A stretch of DNA of 25,645 bases from Candidatus Bathyarchaeota archaeon (GCA_014729945.1 WJJC01000072.1:1-25645), one strand, 5' to 3'. Counted from the first letter of the stretch, positions 1 through 7,910 are shown. A program made the numbers and translations. The notes: generated from the letters alone by a model not told the origin.

Positions 1-1
1 A

Positions 2-133
2 CCACACTGTGCTTCAGCCACATGGGAGACTCGTAGAAAGATGGCTGTACGCTCAGTGGGAAACGTGAAAGATTTCCTGATGGGAAAAAGACCGCCGAAT
101 ATTGTTCCTGAGCAACGAGATATCTCATTCTAG
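2..133 (+). CDS. 2-hydroxyacid dehydrogenase, C-terminal end (partial)
   Basis: An open frame enters from the left edge and stops at TAG 131-133, giving 43 residues. It begins PHCASATWETRRKMAV and continues to GKRPPNIVPEQ. This is the C-terminus of NAD(P)-dependent D-2-hydroxyacid dehydrogenases (glyoxylate/hydroxypyruvate reductase or D-3-phosphoglycerate dehydrogenase group): the histidine of 'TPHxASAT' is the catalytic acid/base, and the helix ending 'L.G..PPN.V' is the usual last element. The substrate cannot be told because the catalytic and NAD domains lie outside the window. The stop codon is built into the stem of the hairpin that follows. Confidence 0.8.
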   Translation, partial: PHCASATWETRRKMAVRSVGNVKDFLMGKRPPNIVPEQRDISF

Positions 134-160
134 GGGGGTTTATTCTTTAATACCCCCTAG
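130..160 (+). terminator. Perfect 8-bp hairpin overlapping a stop codon
   Basis: CTAGGGGG (130-137) is the exact reverse complement of CCCCCTAG (153-160), separated by a 15-base AT-rich loop. It begins in the last codons of the dehydrogenase. A GC-rich stem followed by TCTT could end transcription, but there is no long T-run, so the termination role is an inference. Confidence 0.5.
146..152 (+). promoter_or_regulatory. TATA-like box for the polyprenol kinase gene
   Basis: TTTAATA lies 26-32 bases before the ATG at 178, the spacing expected for a leaderless archaeal transcript. It sits in the loop of the preceding hairpin, so promoter and putative terminator share the same bases. Confidence 0.4.
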
Positions 161-177
161 TCTTAGCATAGTCTGAT

Positions 178-870
178 ATGACTGCGCTGCAGGTTAATCT
201 TGTAGTTATGGCTGTATGCTACCTGTATATCATCGTAGTTATACTGGTAGCAAGTTATCTTAAACGAAATATACTTAGCCCTATCGCCAGTAGAAAATTC
301 CTCCACTCCATGATAGGAAACCTACCGTTAATCATGCCATTCTTCACACAGAGCATATTCCCATTCCTAGTAGCCAGCCCGTTTATCATAATAACATTCC
401 TCGCCACATCATACAATCCTACGCCTTGGCTTAGCAAGAAACTCAGTGGTTTAACCGATATCACAGGAGAGGGACACCAAACTGGGCTTGTTCTCTATGC
501 CATAAGCTACACTATTCTAGCGTGTCTCTATGGAGTTAAACCGTATATTGTAGCGGCAGGTATATTCCCTATGGCTTATGGGGATAGCTCCGCTGCTTTA
601 CTCGGAATGAGATATGGGTATAAACGTGTAGGCGGCAAGAGTCTTGAGGGGAGTTCTGGTATGTTCATAGGTAGTCTAATCAGTCTACTGGTTGGGATGT
701 GGTATTTCTCATCAATCTACGGATTCAGTATATCTACTCAGATAATCCCGATAATACTGGTGGCCTTAGTAACAACAGTCATCGAGTTCCTATGCCCAAG
801 CGGATTAGATAACATCGCTGTTCCAATACTTGGCGCAACTACATTCATATTGGCTGGAGGTGGGGCCTAG
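178..870 (+). CDS. SEC59/VTE5-type polyprenol (dolichol/phytol) kinase, membrane protein
   Basis: The 230-residue protein is almost entirely hydrophobic, with about seven membrane segments. It carries the marks of the CTP-dependent lipid kinase family (dolichol kinase SEC59, phytol kinase VTE5, DGK1): RKFLH near residues 39-43, YGDSSAALLG at 134-143 and KSLEGSSGMF at 154-163, which matches the family's GD..A..G and K(T/S).EGS nucleotide-binding signatures. It probably phosphorylates an isoprenoid alcohol such as dolichol, geranylgeraniol or a related polyprenol at the membrane. Its stop codon TAG overlaps the GTG start of the next gene by one base, so the two are co-translated. The related CarS cytidylyltransferases are an alternative, but the kinase-type motifs fit better. 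The exact alcohol is not readable from sequence. Confidence 0.75.
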   Translation: MTALQVNLVVMAVCYLYIIVVILVASYLKRNILSPIASRKFLHSMIGNLPLIMPFFTQSIFPFLVASPFIIITFLATSYNPTPWLSKKLSGLTDITGEGHQTGLVLYAISYTILACLYGVKPYIVAAGIFPMAYGDSSAALLGMRYGYKRVGGKSLEGSSGMFIGSLISLLVGMWYFSSIYGFSISTQIIPIILVALVTTVIEFLCPSGLDNIAVPILGATTFILAGGGA

Positions 871-1433
871 TGCTTATAGTATTCGATGGATTAGACGGAT
901 CGGGTAAGAGTACACAAGCACTGCTAATATGCAAGTATCTAGAAAAAAGGGGTAAGACCTGGATTTTTAGAGCCCATCCATCCGGTGATAATTTTTTCGG
1001 GAAAAAAAGCGGAGAATACCTGCTCAGGGAAGGGAAAAAGGCTAGAATCTCAGCCAGTTTATTTTATCTACTTGATGTGATTCGCTCAATCCTGTTTTAT
1101 CACTGGAGAAGAGTTGATTACGTGGTATTTGTAAGATATTTGATGGGTACAGCTTATCTACCCGAATCCATCTACAAAATAGGGTACTTATTCTTCCTGA
1201 GAATGGTACCCAGTAGCCCATACATGTTCTTCATAAACACAAGCCCAAAGGAAGCTTATAACCGGATAGAGGAAAACAGAGTCAGGAAAGAAATGTTTGA
1301 GAGTCTGGAGAAGCTCAAGAAAACTTACAGCAAGATTACTGCTCTAGCAAGTAGACCTGAGTGGATAACGTTAGATGGAGATAAACAAAGAAAAGAAATT
1401 CATAAAGAAGTTAGACACGCTCTGGCTCTTTAA
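870..1433 (+). CDS. Thymidylate-kinase-like P-loop kinase, divergent
   Basis: The 187-residue protein opens with FDGLDGSGKSTQA (residues 5-17), a Walker A loop in the exact form used by thymidylate kinases, and the length suits that family. The substrate elements do not fit well: where dTMP kinases have DRY..S..AYQG this protein has VRYLMGTAYLPE (residues 88-99), losing the Asp, and the usual REPGG segment reads RAHPSG (34-39). It is therefore probably not the housekeeping Tmk. The GTG start lies within TAGTG shared with the polyprenol kinase gene, so a second phosphorylation in the same lipid pathway is a reasonable guess. The end overlaps the convergent MFS gene by 23 bases. A P-loop kinase fold is certain; the substrate is unknown. 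Confidence 0.7.
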   Translation: MLIVFDGLDGSGKSTQALLICKYLEKRGKTWIFRAHPSGDNFFGKKSGEYLLREGKKARISASLFYLLDVIRSILFYHWRRVDYVVFVRYLMGTAYLPESIYKIGYLFFLRMVPSSPYMFFINTSPKEAYNRIEENRVRKEMFESLEKLKKTYSKITALASRPEWITLDGDKQRKEIHKEVRHALAL

Positions 1434-2607
1434 GCCCAGCAACTAAGATAGTTATGATTAAGATCACGGCGATTTGAACATACATTGGGGCATAAAACCC
1501 ATAGTTCCCATAGAGTAACCCTGCAATCCATGCAGCTGGAAGACTGCCTATCTTACCATATGCATCAACTTTCCCAAAAACAGTGCTTCGTTTCTCGGGT
1601 TTAACGGTCTCAGTGATGTAACTAGTATACGATGGCATCCAGAAACCGATGTCAACAGCTGAGAAGGCGTAGAAGAAGATAAAATGCTCTATCCTATCCG
1701 AAAAGAGGAACCCTATGGGAGTTACTAAAGCCATAGCCATACTCATTAGAAGCCCTTTCCTTCTACCTATCTTATCCACGAGTTTTCCCAGCGGGATGGA
1801 TCCTACAGCCCAGGTGAGATTGAAGGCTGTTGAGAGAAACCCAAGTTGGACTGTGGTGAAGCCAAAGGTCTCACTGAGGGCCCCGTATAGCAGACTATAA
1901 GCAACTGTATAGCTGAATCCCATGCACAATAATGCTAGGTATAGTCTTACCAAGGGTTTCTCGGGTACAAAGGAATGTCTCAACCGCTCGCGTATAGTTT
2001 TCTTCTCAGTGGTGTCCTCTTTTTTCTCAAGAGTCTCTCTTAGATACCTGATACATACAAGTGAGCCCAGAGTATCGCCTGCCACCATGAGAAGAAAAAT
2101 GGGGTTATAACCCAGTCTTAATGCTATGTACCCACCTAAGGTGGCCACGATTGTGCTGGTTCCCTGTGCTATAGTAACTAGGGTACTTAAAGCGGTGGCT
2201 CTCTGGGTGCTATCAACTGACTCGGTTATTAAGGCGTTTCGAGCCGGGTTCCCCATCATGAACATTGCGGTAAGGCCCATGAAAAACCCGAAGCAGAGAA
2301 AAGCCCATAAGCTATCAGATAGGAGTAAAAACAGGATGGATACTATCCTAGAGACAATGGTGATTATGATTACAGGTTTTCTCCCATATTTGTCACTGAT
2401 ATACCCCCAGAAGAATAACCCCAAGCCTGTACTGATATTGATCATTGTCTGAACAACCCCAAGTTGGGGCAGGGTTACACCTGTACTGAGTATATACGGC
2501 TGCCAGATAACATAGAACATTCCTAGACCTATCTGACCCAGAAGGGTCTGGAGAGCAAGGACACGAATGTTACCCTCTAAGGCTAGGAACTTGGTTGCAC
2601 GCTCCAA
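1411..2607 (-). CDS. Major facilitator superfamily transporter
   Basis: The 398-residue protein has about 12 membrane segments in two halves. The first half carries MFS motif A as GYISDKYGRKP (residues 68-78), and the second half has its counterpart GKLVDKIGRRKG near 276-287. A short charged loop (about residues 195-212) joins the halves. It resembles drug/metabolite efflux-type MFS proteins, but the substrate cannot be predicted. The start is TTG at 2607; the next Met is at residue 30, inside the first helix, so TTG is needed. The neighbour on the right is an aldo/keto reductase on the same strand, 47 bases upstream. Confidence 0.85.
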   Translation of the reverse strand: MERATKFLALEGNIRVLALQTLLGQIGLGMFYVIWQPYILSTGVTLPQLGVVQTMINISTGLGLFFWGYISDKYGRKPVIIITIVSRIVSILFLLLSDSLWAFLCFGFFMGLTAMFMMGNPARNALITESVDSTQRATALSTLVTIAQGTSTIVATLGGYIALRLGYNPIFLLMVAGDTLGSLVCIRYLRETLEKKEDTTEKKTIRERLRHSFVPEKPLVRLYLALLCMGFSYTVAYSLLYGALSETFGFTTVQLGFLSTAFNLTWAVGSIPLGKLVDKIGRRKGLLMSMAMALVTPIGFLFSDRIEHFIFFYAFSAVDIGFWMPSYTSYITETVKPEKRSTVFGKVDAYGKIGSLPAAWIAGLLYGNYGFYAPMYVQIAVILIITILVAGLKEPERV

Positions 2608-2637
2608 TAAAACCGAAACTGTAAACGGTGTTCTGTG

Positions 2638-2648
2638 ATAAAAAATAA
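2638..2648 (-). promoter_or_regulatory. TATA-like/oligo-T stretch between reductase and MFS genes
   Basis: Read on the minus strand this is TTATTTTTTAT. It lies 7-17 bases after the aldo/keto reductase stop, where an oligo-T archaeal terminator would be expected, and 31-41 bases before the TTG start of the MFS gene, where a promoter would be expected. It may serve as both. Confidence 0.3.
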
Positions 2649-2654
2649 GCGAAA

Positions 2655-3467
2655 TTAGAGATGTTTGACGAATAAGTCTATGTTGTGTTTAACCTCCGGG
2701 ACATCATACATGCCTATGTTCCATGCATCGATGAAATCTTTGAACTGGAGACACCACTCTATCATTTCGTCGCCTCTTTCCCTGAGCCGCCCCGCATTCA
2801 ACAGTTTGATGACATAAACGCCTCGTCCATCTTCTTTCAATGCTCTGATGGCTTCAATCCTCTCCTCAAGGGTACCATCATCCATTACAGCCCCAGCCTT
2901 ATTCAGGGTCGTACATACTACATCGATCTCGGGTACGTCCAAGACTTGGTGCAACACCTTCGTGCTATGTGTGCTTAAACCGGTTGCGTGGATTATGCCT
3001 GCTTCTTTTGCCTCCAACCAAGCATCTAGTGCACCCATCCGCTCGTCTAGTGTCCCGGAATAGTATGGTCTATCCAAAGCATCTTTCCTATTCATGGGCT
3101 CAGATGGAACTATGTGGAGAAACATAATATCAATATAATCTGTACCAAGTGATTCCCTGCTATAATCCAGTGCCTTCCAGCCATCCTCCTCAGAGAGGGC
3201 ATTGGACTTGTCTGCAATAACCACATTTTCTCGGTCAACAAGCTTCAAGCCCTCCGCCACATGGGGATGAGTTCCATAGTCATCGCTGGTATCCCATGTG
3301 TTCACTCCCAGTTCCAGCGATTTCTTGAGTATCTTCGCTGCTTCTTTAGGGCTTTTGTCTCCTTGTGTACGATTCCCATCTGGTCCTTTCTTGAAGTTGA
3401 ATGGCTCGGTACCGTAAATTAGCCGTGATACCTTGACCTTTGTTGAGCCTAATCTGATTTTCTGCAT
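2655..3467 (-). CDS. Aldo/keto reductase
   Basis: The protein has 270 residues and an (alpha/beta)8 reductase pattern. The catalytic tetrad is visible: Asp59 and Tyr64 in WDTSDDYGTH, Lys87 in VIADKSNA, and His118 in MFLHIVPSE. Such enzymes reduce or oxidise carbonyls with NAD(P)H; the substrate is unknown. An in-frame GTG nine bases upstream (3476) would add three residues, but that GTG lies within a ribosome binding site GGTGA (3473-3477) placed five bases before ATG 3467, so I take ATG. The protein is shorter than the usual 300-330 residues, and its C-terminal NADP-binding region is brief. Confidence 0.85.
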   Translation of the reverse strand: MQKIRLGSTKVKVSRLIYGTEPFNFKKGPDGNRTQGDKSPKEAAKILKKSLELGVNTWDTSDDYGTHPHVAEGLKLVDRENVVIADKSNALSEEDGWKALDYSRESLGTDYIDIMFLHIVPSEPMNRKDALDRPYYSGTLDERMGALDAWLEAKEAGIIHATGLSTHSTKVLHQVLDVPEIDVVCTTLNKAGAVMDDGTLEERIEAIRALKEDGRGVYVIKLLNAGRLRERGDEMIEWCLQFKDFIDAWNIGMYDVPEVKHNIDLFVKHL

Positions 3468-3520
3468 TATTCTCACCTATTATTGATAGACAGGATTATT
3501 TACCCTACCTTAGCGGTGGA

Positions 3521-3528
3521 GATAAAAG
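3521..3528 (+). promoter_or_regulatory. TATA-like box for the histidine phosphatase gene
   Basis: GATAAAAG is centred about 28 bases before the TTG start at 3553, as expected for a leaderless transcript. Confidence 0.4.
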
Positions 3529-3535
3529 ACACGCC

Positions 3536-3553
3536 AAGTATTCAAGAATACTT
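3536..3553. promoter_or_regulatory. 18-base palindrome at the expected transcription start
   Basis: AAGTATTCAAGAATACTT has two perfect 8-base arms around a 2-base centre. It lies just downstream of a TATA-like box and reaches the first base of the TTG start codon at 3553. A protein bound here would block initiation, so this looks like a repressor operator. No second copy was seen in the window. Confidence 0.5.
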
Positions 3554-4245
3554 TGATCAAGGTTAAACCATTACCACGGAGAAGCACCACGAGTATACCT
3601 CCAATAATAGTTGTACGTCATGGAGAAGCTGAACACCTTGTTTCAGATATAACGGGGGGCTGGTCAGATACATTGCTCACCGAGTTAGGGCATAAGCAGG
3701 CTATGAGAGCAGCTGAATACCTTCACACATTGATCGGGGATCAAGAAGTTGAGATACACTCCAGTGACCTGTTAAGGGCGGTTCAGACAGCCCAGCCTTT
3801 CGGGGAACTAGTCTGTAAAGAAATAGCGAAACATCGAGAGCTACGAGAGATAAATAATGGAGTAGCAACCGGGAAACGTAGTAGCGAGGTGGAGCATCTC
3901 TATAATCCTCCAAGTGATCCAATCCTCAACTGGTGTCCGTATCCTGAAGCGGAGACTTGGGGTAGTTTCTACAACCGGGTGAGCACGTTCATGGATCAAT
4001 TAATCCGCGATCATGAGAAAATAAAAGTAATATTCGCTCATGGGGGTACGGTTCATCACATAGTATCATGGTGGTTAGACCTTGAGCCAGAGCATATGGC
4101 TAGATGTGGATTTGGTGTTGCACCAACTGGGATAACAGTGTTAACGGAATCGGTGTTCAGTGAACATGTGATAGAACGCTTGAATGATACGTTTCACCTA
4201 AAGGAAGTGGGATATTATTACCCGCTCCCAATCTTTGATGCTTAG
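3553..4245 (+). CDS. Histidine phosphatase superfamily protein (phosphoglycerate mutase-like)
   Basis: The 230-residue protein has the RHGE motif at residues 22-25 (VVRHGEAEH), where His23 is the phospho-acceptor. Arg75 is in SSDLLRAVQTA, an acidic residue is in ELREI, and the second histidine, His163, is in IFAHGGTVHHI. All the core catalytic residues of the family are therefore present. Members are phosphomonoesterases or mutases acting on sugar phosphates, nucleotides or alpha-ribazole phosphate; nothing here fixes the substrate. The start is TTG with a TATA-like box about 28 bases upstream. Its TAG stop overlaps the TAA of the convergent NTF2-like gene inside the tetranucleotide TTAG. Confidence 0.85.
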   Translation: MIKVKPLPRRSTTSIPPIIVVRHGEAEHLVSDITGGWSDTLLTELGHKQAMRAAEYLHTLIGDQEVEIHSSDLLRAVQTAQPFGELVCKEIAKHRELREINNGVATGKRSSEVEHLYNPPSDPILNWCPYPEAETWGSFYNRVSTFMDQLIRDHEKIKVIFAHGGTVHHIVSWWLDLEPEHMARCGFGVAPTGITVLTESVFSEHVIERLNDTFHLKEVGYYYPLPIFDA

Positions 4246-4628
4246 TAGTTACTGAAGTGAGCGTGAGCGATCCTGTAGCCATTATCCTCCACGTATACAA
4301 TGGTAACCGGACCCCTCTGCTGATTATCCGATCCTTGTCTCTGGAAAAACCAGTCAGCCTTTACCACTACACTGGATTCAAACTCTTCTATGGCTAAATC
4401 CTCTAACCAGAGCCTATTACCTGTCTCCTTTCCGCCTTCTACGAACCCAAACTCTCTATGATGCTCCACAAGATTATCTATACCCTTAATGAGCCCTTCT
4501 TTCTCACTGCTGAAATAGGTTACACGTTCATCATCGAGAAATAGTTTCCTCACTCTGTCAAGGTTGTAGTTGTTCCATATCTCTACCCATTCATCAACTA
4601 GTTTTTCATTGAAAACCAATGTAATCAA
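4242..4628 (-). CDS. NTF2-fold (SnoaL-like) protein
   Basis: The 128-residue protein has the NTF2/SnoaL pattern. An N-terminal helix (LVDEWVEIWNNYNLDRV) leads to a strand after LFLDDERVTYF. A further helix (GIDNLVEHHREFGF) follows, then antiparallel strands ending GPVTIVYVEDNGYRIAHAHFS. This fold forms small cone-shaped dimers that bind ligands or act as lyases, isomerases or hydrolases; a role cannot be chosen. The start is TTG 4628, with ATTTTAAAT centred about 27 bases upstream. The gene on its 5' side is a small membrane protein on the same strand, 42 bases away. Confidence 0.65.
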   Translation of the reverse strand: MITLVFNEKLVDEWVEIWNNYNLDRVRKLFLDDERVTYFSSEKEGLIKGIDNLVEHHREFGFVEGGKETGNRLWLEDLAIEEFESSVVVKADWFFQRQGSDNQQRGPVTIVYVEDNGYRIAHAHFSNY

Positions 4629-4670
4629 AAATAGATAGAGGATTGACGATTTAAAATAACCTAAAAAGGG

Positions 4671-5069
4671 TTATACTAGACCATACATACTGGGGTCGCC
4701 TATACTTACTCCAATTAAGGCTAAGACAAATACGGCTACAACCAGTATCACAACCATTAAAACCGAGATAATGGCAGCTTGAACCCACCCCGTCTCATAG
4801 TATTGCTTAACGAGATACAGGTACGCGACAAGCTGCACCAAACCTGCTATCTCACCACCTATAAACGCAGCTATTACAGCGTTTAGTACTCCCCCCAGTA
4901 TTGTGATCCAGACAGCGTCCATGAATTTCGCTTTTTCGGATCCAACGATGAACCTACCGGCTAGCCATAGAGCCGGTGCCTGTACAAAGATGCCCACCAA
5001 TACTAATCCGATTATGTTACCATACTGCATGGAAAACATCATAATTAAGAACTTAAAGAAGTTTACCAT
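4671..5069 (-). CDS. Small membrane protein, unassigned
   Basis: The 132-residue protein has four predicted membrane segments: about residues 3-32, 42-65, 70-85 and 95-125. There are few charged residues and no motif that I recognise. The loop VGSEKAKFMDAVWITILGG has a slight resemblance to short integral proteins of unknown function seen in archaea. An in-frame TTG at 5075 would add two residues; ATG 5069 is preferred. It is divergent from the pyroglutamyl peptidase gene, 42 bases away, and may be transcribed with the downstream NTF2-like gene. Confidence 0.6.
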   Translation of the reverse strand: MVNFFKFLIMMFSMQYGNIIGLVLVGIFVQAPALWLAGRFIVGSEKAKFMDAVWITILGGVLNAVIAAFIGGEIAGLVQLVAYLYLVKQYYETGWVQAAIISVLMVVILVVAVFVLALIGVSIGDPSMYGLV

Positions 5070-5077
5070 AAGCAACC

Positions 5078-5087
5078 CATATATGGA
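5078..5087 (+). promoter_or_regulatory. Palindromic TATA box CCATATATGG
   Basis: This perfect 10-base palindrome is centred about 30 bases before the TTG start of pyroglutamyl peptidase (5112). Because it is symmetrical it could also affect the divergent membrane protein gene, which starts only 9 bases away on the other side. Confidence 0.4.
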
Positions 5088-5111
5088 GCATCAGACACAA
5101 TCTTTACCAAA

Positions 5112-5723
5112 TTGAAGAAAATACTCCTTACCGGCTATGAACCGTTTCTCGACTTTGAGCGCAACCCTAGCATAAAGGCGTGCAGGGTAATTGAAGACAA
5201 CACTTACAATGGCTACAAGGTTATTGTTGAAGAACTCCCCATGAAGTATAAGGAGATTAGAAACTTAGTGGAGCATCATATTGATGATCACCAGCCATCA
5301 GCAGTAATAGCTACAGGAGTCTCCAGTATGGCCCCGGATATTTGTGTTGAACGTGTAGCCATTAACATTGGAAGCGCTGATGGGGGACCCAATTTCGGGT
5401 TCGATAAACTTGATCAGGTACTTAACCCAGATGGTCCAGCAGCGTACGAGTCAACACTGCCCATTAGGGACATAGTGGATGAGATTACCGCGGTTGGAAT
5501 ACCAGCACGGATAAGTAACAGCGCAGGGACACAGGGATGCAACCTGGTGTTTTATCACTTATTGGATTACCTAGACTCAAAGGACTTAGGAACCCCAGCT
5601 GGCTTCATTCATGTGCCAAGGTTACCCGAGAACGCTATCGGATCAAGGAACCCGTCCATGAATCTCATTGATTCAGCGAAAGCCCTCGAAGTAGCTGTTA
5701 AAGTAACAGCATCTCGTCTCTAA
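5112..5723 (+). CDS. pcp: Pyroglutamyl-peptidase I (peptidase C15)
   Basis: The 203-residue protein matches the C15 cysteine peptidases that remove N-terminal pyroglutamate from peptides in the cytoplasm. It opens ILLTGYEPFLDFERNPS, the usual 'TGF.PF...NPS' start. The catalytic triad is at the standard positions: Glu80 in CVERVAIN, Cys143 in SAGTQGCN and His167 in GFIHVP. The length is normal for the family. The start codon is TTG, with the palindromic TATA box upstream and no room for a Shine-Dalgarno site. It stands alone between a divergent membrane protein and a same-strand membrane protein 44 bases downstream. Confidence 0.93.
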   Translation: MKKILLTGYEPFLDFERNPSIKACRVIEDNTYNGYKVIVEELPMKYKEIRNLVEHHIDDHQPSAVIATGVSSMAPDICVERVAINIGSADGGPNFGFDKLDQVLNPDGPAAYESTLPIRDIVDEITAVGIPARISNSAGTQGCNLVFYHLLDYLDSKDLGTPAGFIHVPRLPENAIGSRNPSMNLIDSAKALEVAVKVTASRL

Positions 5724-5736
5724 GGGTAACATCTTA

Positions 5737-5743
5737 TTATATA
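5737..5743 (+). promoter_or_regulatory. TATA box for the following membrane protein gene
   Basis: TTATATA lies 25-31 bases before ATG 5768, which favours that codon over GTG 5762 as a leaderless start. Confidence 0.5.
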
Positions 5744-5767
5744 CAAATCTTAATTCTTCATGTGCGG

Positions 5768-6385
5768 ATGGATTATCTTCGTCGATCAGCAGCTATACTT
5801 GGTTCTGGGTTAATTACGGCATATTTCGCTATTTTTTACCTAAATCTGAGCAACGTTTGGGTATACATATATCTCAAGATAATCAGCTTCGGGTTGATCC
5901 CCCTCACTATCTGTTTCAGCTGGCTCTATTTATGGAGAAACGAGCCGGAGCCATTCCAGTTTCTAAGCTACTATAATAGCATCACACAGTTCTTATTCAT
6001 AATACTCAATATTGTAAGAGTTCCACCTCGGAGAATGGGTTTCTTTGGCCTAGTCTACATTCTATTATCTATAGTCCTGATAGGGATATATCTAACAGAC
6101 TGGGCCAAGTCAAAGATAGGTTTCTTCATAACAGGGGGGCTAATACTGTTGAATGTGGTATTCGCATTCGGGTTAGTCATGACCACTTTTGAACAGGTAC
6201 ATCCAATATTTATCGACGCTGGCCCCAGTATGGCGGCTGTAAGCGACTTCATCACTGAGATCAGTATAATGGGAGCCCTCCTCACAGCGAGCAGCCAACT
6301 ATACTGGCATGAGATCCTGAAGAAACGTCGAGAACAGGAGATAGTAGAGCGAATATTCGCTGAGTTAGAAGCTGAGGACATTTAA
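5768..6385 (+). CDS. Multi-pass membrane protein with charged cytoplasmic tail, unassigned
   Basis: The 205-residue protein has six likely membrane segments, at about residues 8-27, 32-56, 66-85, 92-110, 118-141 and 155-178. It ends in a charged helical tail (HEILKKRREQEIVERIFAELEAE). I do not recognise the family. A GTG six bases upstream is in frame, but the spacing from the TATA box favours ATG 5768. It is followed by 157 bases without a gene and then a convergent gene. Confidence 0.65.
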   Translation: MDYLRRSAAILGSGLITAYFAIFYLNLSNVWVYIYLKIISFGLIPLTICFSWLYLWRNEPEPFQFLSYYNSITQFLFIILNIVRVPPRRMGFFGLVYILLSIVLIGIYLTDWAKSKIGFFITGGLILLNVVFAFGLVMTTFEQVHPIFIDAGPSMAAVSDFITEISIMGALLTASSQLYWHEILKKRREQEIVERIFAELEAEDI

Positions 6386-6542
6386 CACAATGTGATGATC
6401 AATAGTAATCCATTACATCAAGAGAACCACCTGTTAGAAAAAAGCTCATTAATATAAGGAAAGATAATTAGAGGACAATAAAAACAAGAAGCCAGTACGA
6501 ATATCATTCTTATTATAGAGTTATTGCCTCCAGTGAATTTCA
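6386..6542. other. Convergent intergenic spacer
   Basis: An AT-rich gap between two converging genes. A single exact C-box-like GTGATGA occurs at 6392-6398, but no D box (CTGA) follows at a suitable distance. I see no gene or strong structure. Confidence 0.6.
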
Positions 6543-7721
6543 TTAAAGGTATTGTAGTATCGGCTTGGGGTACTCTTGTTTGAGTTTCTCATATTCCCTG
6601 CAAAGATACCATGAGATCACAATACCGATCCCCCAGAACGCTAAGGTTGTGGGTAAATTCAAGTAATAGGGAGGTATACCGTCACTGGGTGCAAAATCCG
6701 GCCACCTAAACCTGTATAACCAGAGATGCAACACGTAGAAGAAAAGTGGGTTACGGCCTATCGTTAAGACAGCTGAGATCAGTCTGTTATCTAGTAGCCC
6801 TCTTTCCTCGAGTATGATGCCTATGCCCCACATAAAGCACATGCCGCCGAGAGTCCAGAGTAAAAAGGCTAGACTGGGAGGATACTTACTTACATATAAC
6901 CAGTCTACCAGAGTGTTACCCATTCTTGGGATAAGGTTTCCATAGCCATTGAGATACCGTACAAAGAAGAAAACAAAGATTGAAGCAGCACATGTGAAGA
7001 ATAAAGGATTCTTTAATGCCCTTATCTCCGTAACATTCTTAGACTCTATGTAGTTCCCGAAAGCCCAGCCAATACTCATAACACCAATCCATGGAATGAT
7101 AGGGTAAAGGCCAAAGTATGGCCATCGGTCAAAGTTTGGTTCATGGAGTATAGCCCTGAGATACCAGCCCCAGTTTGGTCTAGTAGGAATAAAACTAAGA
7201 TCTAGGAAACTATGATTCAAGACAATAAGCACACCCGCAACCAGAATTATTCTGGTAGGAAGTTTCCTAGCGAAGCTAAAAATGATTAAACATACTCCGA
7301 TGCAAGCGATAACCCCGAAATATGTCCAAGGAAGACTGAAAGCTGGAGAAACGAAAGCAGCCTCAAGGAAAAGCAAAACTAATCCACGTTTAATCAAGTG
7401 CAAGGTCACTTCTTTCTCTGATTGACCTCTACGGAGTCTCCTAGTAGTTGAAATAGCTAGTACGGTGCCGGCTAGAAAGATAAAAGTAGGGGCACAATAA
7501 TGAGCAATGAATCTTAGTAGAAACCAAGTTGTATTGATGAAAGGAGGTGCCCGTCCAAGTATTCCTTCTCCACCATGGTGATACTGATTCCAGAAACCTG
7601 AAACATGATCCCACGCCATTATTATCATTACGAGCCCACGTGCAAAGTCAAGAAACTCAAATCGACCAAACTGTTTACCAGCTTTTTCCACCATGACATC
7701 AGTCACTGTCTCAGTACCCAA
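6543..7721 (-). CDS. DUF1624/HGSNAT-like membrane acyltransferase family protein
   Basis: The 392-residue protein has about ten membrane segments. Its N-terminus reads FEFLDFARGLVMIIMAWDHVSGF (residues 21 onward) and then FLLRFIAHYCAPTFIFLAGTVLA, which matches the 'R....D..RG..i..M...H' and 'aap.F.flaG' landmarks of the heparan-alpha-glucosaminide N-acetyltransferase-like family (DUF1624). Members move acetyl groups across a membrane onto sugars, or modify cell-surface glycans; in archaea the substrate is not known. The histidine in AWDH is the conserved candidate catalytic residue. The start is TTG 7721; no clear ribosome site is present, and a long leader is possible because the nearest strong promoter is at about 8000. 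Confidence 0.75.
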   Translation of the reverse strand: MGTETVTDVMVEKAGKQFGRFEFLDFARGLVMIIMAWDHVSGFWNQYHHGGEGILGRAPPFINTTWFLLRFIAHYCAPTFIFLAGTVLAISTTRRLRRGQSEKEVTLHLIKRGLVLLFLEAAFVSPAFSLPWTYFGVIACIGVCLIIFSFARKLPTRIILVAGVLIVLNHSFLDLSFIPTRPNWGWYLRAILHEPNFDRWPYFGLYPIIPWIGVMSIGWAFGNYIESKNVTEIRALKNPLFFTCAASIFVFFFVRYLNGYGNLIPRMGNTLVDWLYVSKYPPSLAFLLWTLGGMCFMWGIGIILEERGLLDNRLISAVLTIGRNPLFFYVLHLWLYRFRWPDFAPSDGIPPYYLNLPTTLAFWGIGIVISWYLCREYEKLKQEYPKPILQYL

Positions 7722-7910
7722 ACGAAGACACCACTAATGTTTACAGTGTTAACCACTTAAGAGATAATCTCTTTGGACAAGTAGTATGAGCTTTGTTTCT
7801 GAAACCTAATGAGGTTAAAAGAAAAATACGAGCATCGATGAAATCATCAAAACTATATGCTTGGAGACGATAGAAAACCATTATTAAATTGAGAATAAAC
7901 AAATTAATTA

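Noticed and set aside
870..1433. Calling this gene the housekeeping tmk
   Set aside because: The DRY aspartate and the REPGG substrate motif are missing, and the gene is tied to a lipid kinase.
6392..6440. Possible C/D-box RNA, because of an exact GTGATGA C box
   Set aside because: No D box (CTGA) or C' box follows within 60 bases and no closing stem is present.
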